In this document: piece by piece, positions 1 to 4,629 of the stretch | Position numbering within the stretch: the first letter of the stretch is position 1 | How the letters are laid out: the number at the start of each line of letters is the position of its first letter | DNA from: G963422595 sp963422595 | GTDB lineage: Bacteria; Pseudomonadota; Gammaproteobacteria; UBA4575 | Assembly: GCA_963422595.1 (NCBI GenBank) | Contig: OY730298.1 | Location: 868,001 to 932,000 of the forward strand | Length of the DNA: 64,000 nt | Direction of reading: 5' to 3' | Program-made: the position numbers and the translations under genes | Notes under the pieces: model-generated | The model's input: only the letters and a program-made list of their open reading frames with translations | Database searches by the model: none | What the model was told of the DNA's origin: nothing

Positions 1-11
1 ACTATCGGTTG

Positions 12-41
12 GTGGATGTGTGTCAGGTAGTTCGCTATAAT
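12..41 (+). promoter_or_regulatory. Predicted promoter P1 of micro-gene A1
   Basis: A perfect TATAAT lies at 36-41, and 7 nt separate it from the ATG at 49. The -35 position at the same geometry as the next four promoters (12-17) reads GTGGAT, which is weak. No Shine-Dalgarno sequence precedes the ATG, so transcription would begin at or next to the start codon. Only the -10 and the spacing are convincing here. Confidence 0.45.
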
Positions 42-48
42 CAGCCGT

Positions 49-177
49 ATGGAACTTATTCTGTGGATGATATTCATTTTTTTTGCGTACGATGCGGTGT
101 TGCAAACTGCCCGGCTTGTCATTGACAATAAGATCAGAAAGATGAAAAAGGAGCGTAGCTGCCACCTAGCGGCATAG
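49..177 (+). CDS. Micro-membrane protein A1 (42 aa, family A)
   Basis: A 42-residue ORF begins MELILWMIFIFFAYDAV. It has one N-terminal hydrophobic helix (about residues 3-18) and then a polar tail containing IDNKIRKMKKE. The ORF at 517-651 shares the YDAV block and the IDNKIRK tail, so these are paralogues and both are probably real. No ribosome binding site precedes the ATG; a TATAAT ends 8 nt upstream of it, which suggests a leaderless message. I recognise no family. The likely topology is a single-pass inner-membrane protein with the charged end in the cytoplasm. Function is unknown. Confidence 0.6.
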   Translation: MELILWMIFIFFAYDAVLQTARLVIDNKIRKMKKERSCHLAA

Positions 178-233
178 TTGCGCATGAAGCCGTGTCCATT
201 TGCTGCCACTGCGTCAAGCCTGTTCAATTTGCT

Positions 234-263
234 TTGACCCTGTAACAGACCACTCGTTATAAT
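234..263 (+). promoter_or_regulatory. Predicted promoter P2 of micro-gene B1
   Basis: TTGACC at 234-239, an 18-bp spacer and a perfect TATAAT at 258-263 are followed by 7 nt and the ATG at 271. The -35 continues as CTGTAAC, nearly the same as promoter P5 (CTGCAAC). No Shine-Dalgarno sequence fits between the -10 and the ATG. Confidence 0.65.
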
Positions 264-270
264 CGTTGTT

Positions 271-402
271 ATGGTTGATGCACTAGCATTTATTCTTTTG
301 TTTATTCTTGTATTTGCTTTCTGTGCAGGTTGTTCGGTTGCGGACACCATTACGATGCTCCGTGAATACAGGGAATGGAAGCAGATGAGAGAGGACGAGT
401 AA
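271..402 (+). CDS. Micro-membrane protein B1 (43 aa, family B)
   Basis: A 43-residue ORF has a hydrophobic helix at about residues 4-22 (LAFILLFILVFAF) and then a charged amphipathic tail containing ADTITMLREYREWKQMRE. The tail matches the ORF at 685-795 (DTIKVLDKYSEWERIKDK) in a pattern DTI-L-Y-EW, so these are paralogues of a second family. It lies between A1 and A2 and has its own promoter and no ribosome binding site. The stop codon is followed by AGCCACTGA, which also follows the stop of the fifth ORF. Function is unknown. Confidence 0.6.
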   Translation: MVDALAFILLFILVFAFCAGCSVADTITMLREYREWKQMREDE

Positions 403-479
403 AGCCACTGAGCGCGTTTCGGTACGCATTGATCCCGCAACGCCAGCATCATCAGGGAGTGGGTTCGGGTGCTGTGCGG

Positions 480-509
480 TTGATTCTGTATCCGTGCATT
501 TGCTAGTAT
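480..509 (+). promoter_or_regulatory. Predicted promoter P3 of micro-gene A2
   Basis: TTGATT at 480-485, 18 bp, and TAGTAT at 504-509 are followed by 7 nt and the ATG at 517. The TTGANNCTG extension of the -35 is shared with P2, P4 and P5. Confidence 0.6.
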
Positions 510-516
510 CACCCGC

Positions 517-651
517 ATGGAAAAATTTTTATGGGGGCTATTCATATTTGTGTTGATATACGATGCGGTGGTGGAGACCTTCCACCTCTTCATTGACAAT
601 AAGATAAGAAAAAAGAAAAAAGAGCTGCGCAAACGTGCCGATGCAGCTTGA
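517..651 (+). CDS. Micro-membrane protein A2 (44 aa, family A)
   Basis: A 44-residue ORF has an N-terminal hydrophobic helix (MEKFLWGLFIFVLIYDAV) and a strongly basic tail containing IDNKIRKKKKELRKRA. It is a paralogue of the ORF at 49-177, with the same ME-LW start, YDAV at the helix end and IDNKIRK. Conservation is over the whole length while the DNA between the copies differs, which argues for selection on the protein. Its stop codon overlaps the -35 of the next promoter. There is no ribosome binding site. Function is unknown. Confidence 0.62.
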   Translation: MEKFLWGLFIFVLIYDAVVETFHLFIDNKIRKKKKELRKRADAA

Positions 652-677
652 ATCTGTGATCGAATCCTTGCCATACT
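648..677 (+). promoter_or_regulatory. Predicted promoter P4 of micro-gene B2
   Basis: TTGAAT at 648-653 overlaps the stop codon of A2. An 18-bp spacer and CATACT at 672-677 follow, then 7 nt to the ATG at 685. The -10 is weak, but the position is exactly that of P2, P3 and P5. Confidence 0.55.
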
Positions 678-684
678 CACCGGC

Positions 685-795
685 ATGTTTTTTATCATTA
701 TTTGTTTATTTTTATTCCTTGTGTATCTTTCGATGATGGACACCATCAAGGTGCTTGATAAATACAGTGAGTGGGAACGAATAAAAGACAAGTAA
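685..795 (+). CDS. Micro-membrane protein B2 (36 aa, family B)
   Basis: A 36-residue ORF is almost entirely a hydrophobic helix (residues 2-16, rich in Phe, Ile and Leu) followed by a charged tail MDTIKVLDKYSEWERIKDK. It is a paralogue of B1 at 271-402 through the shared DTI-L-Y-EW tail. It follows A2 by 33 bp, as the second half of a repeated A-B gene pair. There is no Shine-Dalgarno sequence; the promoter geometry predicts a leaderless mRNA. Function is unknown. Confidence 0.58.
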   Translation: MFFIIICLFLFLVYLSMMDTIKVLDKYSEWERIKDK

Positions 796-893
796 CGCAT
801 TGGCAGAGGTGCCACACCAAGTTTAGCTAATTTCCTGTCTCTTGTCTGATCAGTAGCGGCGTGGTGCTCCCCCTGTGTAGCCGGAGTAAGCGA

Positions 894-923
894 TTGACCC
901 TGCAACCAACCTTTCATTATATT
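894..923 (+). promoter_or_regulatory. Predicted promoter P5 of the fifth micro-gene
   Basis: TTGACC at 894-899, an 18-bp spacer and TATATT at 918-923 are followed by 7 nt and the ATG at 931. The -35 and following bases (TTGACCCTG-AAC) are nearly identical to P2. No ribosome binding site is present. Confidence 0.65.
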
Positions 924-930
924 TTCCCGC

Positions 931-1110
931 ATGAGTAAGAGGATTCTGTTTAACCTGGTTCTTTTTACATGTGTATCGTTTTTGATTGTTATCCTGGTTA
1001 GAGGTAGAGATATAGAATCGGCTAACTGGATGCTCATACTTTTAGCCTTGTATTCGAGGCTGATAGCAGTCTTCATATATACCAGAAGCCAGGAGGACGA
1101 CAAAAAATAA
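931..1110 (+). CDS. Small two-helix membrane protein (59 aa)
   Basis: A 59-residue ORF has two predicted membrane helices (about residues 5-23 and 33-51) joined by a charged loop RGRDIES, and a polar tail SQEDDKK. It is not clearly related to families A or B but uses the same promoter layout with 7 nt between the -10 and the ATG. Its stop is followed by AGCCACTGA, as after B1. A hairpin lies about 30 bp downstream. Function is unknown. Confidence 0.58.
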   Translation: MSKRILFNLVLFTCVSFLIVILVRGRDIESANWMLILLALYSRLIAVFIYTRSQEDDKK

Positions 1111-1138
1111 AGCCACTGACCAATCCGATATATGCGCT

Positions 1139-1176
1139 GCGTGATCGTATCGGGATCACGCTTTAGAGATTTTTTT
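1139..1176 (+). terminator. Hairpin with T tract after the fifth micro-gene
   Basis: A perfect 8-bp stem (GCGTGATC at 1139-1146 and GATCACGC at 1154-1161) with a 7-nt loop is followed by a T-rich run at 1170-1176. The T tract is 8 nt from the stem, so it is not a textbook rho-independent terminator, but no other structure lies between the fifth and sixth ORFs. Confidence 0.4.
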
Positions 1177-1259
1177 AAATCAGATAAAGACACGTATTTA
1201 CTCCTTTCGATTTGATCTGCTACCGTGCCGATGACTCAACGTAGCCCTGCGGACATTTC

Positions 1260-1289
1260 TTGCTGCTTTGTGGATAGGCGTGGTAGGCT
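1260..1289 (+). promoter_or_regulatory. Possible promoter P6 of the sixth micro-gene
   Basis: TTGCTG at 1260-1265, 18 bp, and TAGGCT at 1284-1289 are followed by 5 nt and the ATG at 1295. This is the weakest member of the series and 2 nt shorter than the others, so it is tentative. Confidence 0.3.
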
Positions 1290-1294
1290 TTTTT

Positions 1295-1474
1295 ATGGAC
1301 ATACTTCCAACATGGGTGGTGGTACTTTTTTTAGTCGTAATAGCTGCCAGTAGTGCAACAATAGCCTTTAAGCTAGGTGCGACTTCATTAATAGTCTTCA
1401 TTATTGTTATGGTTATATTCATCGTAGCGATGTTTTGGAGCGAATGCAGAGAGCGCTTCCCTAAGCGGAAATAG
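1295..1474 (+). CDS. Small two-helix membrane protein (59 aa)
   Basis: The 59-residue protein begins MDILPTWVVVLFLVV. It has two long hydrophobic segments (about residues 6-28 and 31-50) and a basic tail ECRERFPKRK. A TTG at 1268 would add nine residues, but the ATG is preferred because it gives the same length as the previous ORF and follows the weak promoter P6. Its last codons overlap the end of the convergent prophage gene at 1461. Function is unknown; it resembles holin-size proteins only in size and topology. Confidence 0.5.
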   Translation: MDILPTWVVVLFLVVIAASSATIAFKLGATSLIVFIIVMVIFIVAMFWSECRERFPKRK

Positions 1475-1730
1475 CCCGTTCCTGCCACACTCGTCTGACT
1501 TCATTTTCCATCAGGCGCAGACCGCTAATCAGTTCGGCAGTGAGTTTTACCTTTGCCGCGCTTAACAATATTTTGCACGCCGACCAGTCCAGCCCCAGTA
1601 CCACGCCGTGCATTCCTCCGGTACGCCATTGGTCGCAGATTAGGTTCCATGCCTGGATCACTGCGCTCCATTCGGCGAATACTTCGATAGTTTGGCGATC
1701 TCCCGCCGCCCAGCATTGAGCGGCGGCCAT
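1461..1730 (-). CDS. Tail assembly chaperone, T part (DUF1799-like)
   Basis: The frame encodes about 89 residues from the ATG at 1730 and is open further upstream, overlapping the preceding gene. The blocks FAEWSAVIQAWNLICDQWR and VVLGLDWSACKILL resemble the DUF1799 family of Mu-like and lambdoid phages, the counterpart of the T extension of lambda gpGT. Two modes of expression are possible. One is restart at the ATG that overlaps the upstream stop (TGATG). The other is a -1 frameshift at A AAA AAC just before that stop, producing a G-T fusion. The fusion is more consistent with how this gene pair works in siphophages. The C-terminus meets the convergent micro-gene array. Confidence 0.6.
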   Translation of the reverse strand: MAAAQCWAAGDRQTIEVFAEWSAVIQAWNLICDQWRTGGMHGVVLGLDWSACKILLSAAKVKLTAELISGLRLMENEVRRVWQERAISA

Positions 1731-2092
1731 CAGTTTTTTTCCGCAGCCGGTGCGGGATTCGTCATTAGTTCCGTTATGACGGCCTGAATAATCGCGGTGT
1801 ACACCCACGGTACGTCAAGTACCCGCTCGCGCATTGCGGTGTCGGCGAAGTCAATCGGCACGCCGTGCTGATCGATGACTCCGTCCCAATCCACTATCCA
1901 GTCCTGGATGATTTGATCATCCAGCAGTACTTCGGTTTGGACACGCTTTACATATTCGTTTCTGACACGGCGACCAGCGTATTTCATCTTCAGGGTGATT
2001 TTCTGCGCCTTATCCCTTGTTTTGGCAGGGTCTTGCGGCGGGGTAACCATCACCTTCAGGTTGATAGTCTCGGGTTCGATTAGCTTAAACAT
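1730..2092 (-). CDS. Tail assembly chaperone, G part
   Basis: A 120-residue protein lies directly downstream of the tail tube gene, where siphophages place gpG. It is predicted to be a cytoplasmic chaperone that coats the tape measure during tail assembly. The ATG at 2092 (MFKLIEPETI) is preferred over the ATG at 2104, because GAGG lies 6 nt upstream of it and nothing suitable precedes the other. The C-terminus NPAPAAEKN is read through the slippery run of seven A. The identity comes from position, size and the G/T overlap rather than from a strong motif. Confidence 0.6.
   Translation of the reverse strand: MFKLIEPETINLKVMVTPPQDPAKTRDKAQKITLKMKYAGRRVRNEYVKRVQTEVLLDDQIIQDWIVDWDGVIDQHGVPIDFADTAMRERVLDVPWVYTAIIQAVITELMTNPAPAAEKN
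1733..1739 (-). other. Predicted -1 ribosomal frameshift site (A AAA AAC)
   Basis: On the minus strand the zero frame reads GCG GAA AAA AAC TGA, so the heptamer A AAA AAC sits in the X XXY YYZ register directly before the stop of the G-like gene. Slipping back one base leads into CTG ATG GCC and the T frame. The position at the G/T overlap matches known tail-chaperone frameshifts. Confidence 0.6.
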
Positions 2093-2222
2093 GTTTTGCC
2101 TCATGATTTTTGGGTTGTAGGTGAAGTGTGTCGGGTGGCCGCATGGTTTTGCCGGTGCGCCGGTCTGTTTATCAGGCAGACCAGCACTTTGAAATGGTGG
2201 ACGTTACGGGCAAGAGGGTTCA

Positions 2223-2978
2223 TTATTGATCCACGCCATCAATGGTGATGGTGCCCAGAGATTCAATGGCCAGCTGAAATTGTTGCTCCTGATCGCGTGA
2301 TTTTAGCTCCCACTCGCCGGAAGCACCGATGTTGGCTTGCGGAATATACAGGTTGCGACCTTCACCGTGTACCGGCGTTTCTACGTAGCGTGCTGCGCCC
2401 TCGATGGCTTTAGTGTGTGAGGTGATCTGCTGGCGCGCCAGTTGCTTGAATTTTACCGCGATACCATGCGTAGCGCTGTCTTTAACCAGGTTGCTACCGG
2501 CCGGAATGTAGATTCTGCCCAGTTCGGTATTTACCACGTAGTTGGCTTCGCTGTCGTTATTTGCCGAGTCGGAGGTGACGCTGCCATTTTCTTTGATTTT
2601 GTGAACGCTAACCGAGTCCGCGGCGCCTATAGCGAACTGATAAGAACGCCCGGCATGTACCTGGGTAAATTTGGTGACTTGATTCGTGGCCTGGGCGACG
2701 TTACTTAGGTCGCCGTGTACGAACAGGGCGATATTATCCATGGACATGTCTCGCAAGGTCGCAGTTAAGCGTCTGCTGACTTGCGTGCGCACCCGCGTCA
2801 GGCGTTTGCTGGTGTCCGGTCCATCGGACGCGAATACGTCCAGATCGGTGGCTTCAAAGGCCAGCGTTGCCCCCGGGGTGTCGCCCAGATAACGTTCGCC
2901 CTTGCCATCTATGTCAATATAAATCTCACCCGCGCCCAACAAAACGTTGTCGCTGTAGGCTTTGTTTGCTGCACTCAT
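2223..2978 (-). CDS. Phage tail tube protein
   Basis: A 251-residue protein with the character of a siphophage major tail (tube) protein: an acidic N-terminal part (AGEIYIDIDGKGERYLGDTP), beta-rich middle and the segment ASGEWELKSRDQEQQFQLA. It should polymerise into the tail tube. It sits between the tail terminator and the G/T chaperones, the canonical order. AAAGGAG lies 6 nt before the ATG, and this site is duplicated 68 bp upstream at the start of a mini-ORF whose stop overlaps this ATG, so the gene may be translationally coupled to it. Confidence 0.75.
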   Translation of the reverse strand: MSAANKAYSDNVLLGAGEIYIDIDGKGERYLGDTPGATLAFEATDLDVFASDGPDTSKRLTRVRTQVSRRLTATLRDMSMDNIALFVHGDLSNVAQATNQVTKFTQVHAGRSYQFAIGAADSVSVHKIKENGSVTSDSANNDSEANYVVNTELGRIYIPAGSNLVKDSATHGIAVKFKQLARQQITSHTKAIEGAARYVETPVHGEGRNLYIPQANIGASGEWELKSRDQEQQFQLAIESLGTITIDGVDQ

Positions 2979-3046
2979 TGGCTTTCTCCTTTAGTTATTG
3001 CTTGTGGGCAGGCACCGGGGCCTGTCCCTACATTTGATGGATTCAT
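2975..3046 (-). CDS. 23-aa mini-ORF coupled to the tail tube gene
   Basis: A 23-residue ORF (MNPSNVGTGPGACPQAITKG and on) starts after a copy of the tail tube gene's own ribosome binding site and start, and ends in TGA overlapping the tail tube ATG. It arose by a 68-bp tandem duplication that includes the dispersed repeat. It may be translated as a leader that affects reinitiation at the tail tube gene, or it may be a by-product of the insertion. Confidence 0.4.
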   Translation of the reverse strand: MNPSNVGTGPGACPQAITKGESQ

Positions 3047-3061
3047 TGGCTTTCTCCTTTA
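2976..3061. repeat. 18-bp direct repeats flanking dispersed repeat copy 1
   Basis: CATTGGCTTTCTCCTTTA occurs at 2976-2993 and again at 3044-3061, exactly 68 bp apart. Each copy contains, on the minus strand, a ribosome binding site and ATG. The dispersed repeat lies between them. The layout looks like an insertion with target duplication or a replication-slippage event. Confidence 0.7.
3008..3031 (-). repeat. Dispersed repeat, copy 1
   Basis: On the minus strand the sequence GTAGGGACAGGCCCCGGTGC matches the copies at 54689-54714 and 55540-55565. It can form an imperfect hairpin (GGGCAGG against CCTGTCCC). It lies within the duplicated segment upstream of the tail tube gene. Confidence 0.65.
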
Positions 3062-3541
3062 ATTTTGCCTGGGTTTAATAAAAAATTTCGTCTCCAGGTG
3101 ACACATGGCCTGATGACACAGGATGCCGGCAAACATTGTCGGCATGATTTTCCTGACTTGTAGCCCGTAGGGTTTTTCGAAGGCTACGGTGACTACGTTG
3201 GCATTGAGTGGTTGCCCGGTGAAGGCGGTCACCAAGGCATCAATAGTGTCGTCAAAGCTAAGCTCGCTGCTGTTTTCGTCTGAGAATCCCATGTAGCCCT
3301 GGATGAGCCAGTGGTCGGTCACGTGCCGGGCATCGGGCAGTCTTGCGCTGTGGCGCACGAACCAGCCATGTAAGGTGCTGTCGTCGTTATCAGTGCCTTG
3401 CGTGACTGGCAGATATAGTTTTTTCAATCCGCTGGCGTTTTTGATGTAACGCTCGCGGTTGTGCACTCGCCCGCCGACCGTGGCGATGACTTCGTGAAGT
3501 TGTTGGACAATCGCCTGGCGGATTTCGTTTGAGGTGATCAT
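3059..3541 (-). CDS. Putative tail terminator / tail completion protein
   Basis: A 160-residue protein in the position of siphophage tail terminator (gpU-like) genes, between the gp10-like gene and the tail tube. The start MITSNEIRQAIV is chosen because its ATG overlaps the stop of the preceding ORF (ATGA), giving translational coupling; the frame is open further upstream but that part overlaps the other gene. The N-terminus is helical and the middle is mixed, as in small head-tail joining proteins. The assignment is by position and size and is not supported by a diagnostic motif. Confidence 0.5.
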   Translation of the reverse strand: MITSNEIRQAIVQQLHEVIATVGGRVHNRERYIKNASGLKKLYLPVTQGTDNDDSTLHGWFVRHSARLPDARHVTDHWLIQGYMGFSDENSSELSFDDTIDALVTAFTGQPLNANVVTVAFEKPYGLQVRKIMPTMFAGILCHQAMCHLETKFFIKPRQN

Positions 3542-3714
3542 TGCAGGTTGCCGCCCGCGCCCACCGGCGTGCGCGCTTTGACTTTGCGTTCTATCGGCAA
3601 GTTTGCTTCGGTGACGCCGCGCAGTATTTCTTTGGCGGTGATTGCCGGGGCCGTGCTCCACAACGTGGCCAATCGCCTTGCATCATTCGCGTCAATGTGT
3701 GTAGTAAGCGCCAT
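3538..3714 (-). CDS. Short HK97 gp10-like head-tail protein, probably truncated
   Basis: A 58-residue ORF overlaps the stop of the upstream connector gene (TAATG) and the start of the next gene (ATGA). The sequence ERKVKARTPVGAGGNLQ resembles the region of gp10-like head closure proteins where ARKRTPVDTG precedes a long C-terminal half. That half is missing here, since such proteins are normally over 100 residues. The tight overlaps on both sides show it belongs to the operon. It may be a genuinely short version or the result of a deletion. Confidence 0.5.
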   Translation of the reverse strand: MALTTHIDANDARRLATLWSTAPAITAKEILRGVTEANLPIERKVKARTPVGAGGNLQ

Positions 3715-4160
3715 TAGCGATGCAGGTCTGTATGTGTGACGTGTCCGCGTGCGCTGGGCAGGTCGATGTCGACCACGGCGGAGGCCGGCCTGGGTTTGTC
3801 CGGGGTGACGCCCAGGTGGTCGTAAAAGCGTTGTCTTAACTGGTGCGCCAGGCGTCGATAACGATCGGTGGCCGCGCCGTGGTCAACGCTGTCGGCATTG
3901 ATGGTGCTATCTGTATCGCCAGCACGTGCGGCGGCCAGTTGTTGCAGCAACAGGGCCGCGGCATAGCCGCAGATTGCCCCCCGGTCTTGCGCGGGGATGG
4001 TGTCCTGGACGGCCGTCAGTCTCACACGGGTGTGCGTCTGGTGGCGTGCGTACTCGGTGACGGCATCGTCAATGGCGCGGTCGCGCTGGTCGTCACTGAT
4101 GTTGCCTTCCTGGTCGCGCACCAGGTCGTCGATTCGGCTTTGATAGTCAGCAAGTGGCAT
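3714..4160 (-). CDS. Putative head-tail connector (adaptor) protein
   Basis: A 148-residue, largely helical protein lies directly after the capsid region. It starts MPLADYQSRIDDLVRDQ and has a central hydrophobic helix with GYAAALLLQQLAAARAG. Size, helical character and position fit the adaptor that binds the portal ring in HK97-like and Mu-like siphophages. It overlaps the next gene by one base. The function is inferred from order; the sequence itself is not diagnostic. Confidence 0.5.
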   Translation of the reverse strand: MPLADYQSRIDDLVRDQEGNISDDQRDRAIDDAVTEYARHQTHTRVRLTAVQDTIPAQDRGAICGYAAALLLQQLAAARAGDTDSTINADSVDHGAATDRYRRLAHQLRQRFYDHLGVTPDKPRPASAVVDIDLPSARGHVTHTDLHR

Positions 4161-4163
4161 GGA

Positions 4164-4604
4164 TTATATGCGCAGCAGTGTTAGTAACACCGTCATGTCG
4201 TCCACGGTGGGGCTGGTGCCGGTCAGGGTCAGGGTGATCTCAAGCACCGATTCATCAACAATGACCGGCTTTGCAATCACGCCCTCGGTTACGGTGGCGG
4301 CGGATGATACCGTAATGGGCGCGGACAGCACGCTGCTACCGCTATTTTCCACGTCTACTTTATACGTGGGTTTGCTTGACCCCCCGAGTGATTGCATGTT
4401 CACCGATATACCAATCAGACGTGCCGCGAACGGCAGTTTGAACCTGGTGATCGGGTCTTGGCTGGCAGTGAATTGTCCCTCAAAGTGCAGCGGCAACAGC
4501 ACCACGCCAGGGATGGTGGTGGCATAGTTGGGCGTGGCCGCGTGGGTGAGTGGGCCCAGCAGTATGCCTAGCCCAAGCATTAAAATTAAGACCGGTTTTT
4601 TCAT
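4164..4604 (-). CDS. Secreted-type phage protein of unknown function
   Basis: A 146-residue protein starts MKKPVLILMLGLGILLG with a typical signal peptide (cleavage near THA-ATP, about residue 23). The mature part is beta-rich and full of Thr, Ser and Val. The start is supported by AGAGGA upstream; longer frames lack one. It lies 25 bp after the capsid gene and 3 bp before the connector, so it is in the head operon. A signal peptide is odd for a virion protein assembled in the cytoplasm. It may be a lysogenic-conversion or envelope protein, or the N-terminus may not act as a signal. Confidence 0.6.
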   Translation of the reverse strand: MKKPVLILMLGLGILLGPLTHAATPNYATTIPGVVLLPLHFEGQFTASQDPITRFKLPFAARLIGISVNMQSLGGSSKPTYKVDVENSGSSVLSAPITVSSAATVTEGVIAKPVIVDESVLEITLTLTGTSPTVDDMTVLLTLLRI

Positions 4605-4629
4605 CGTTTTTCCTCTGGTTTGTAAGTGT

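Noticed and set aside
1..1480. Integron cassette array
   Set aside because: No attC-like core sites (RYYYAAC/GTTRRRY pairs) were seen between the micro-genes and every ORF has its own promoter, unlike integron cassettes.
1198..1488. Minus-strand ORF across the sixth micro-gene
   Set aside because: The protein is not hydrophobic or motif-bearing and lacks a ribosome binding site; the + strand frame gives a typical two-helix membrane protein.
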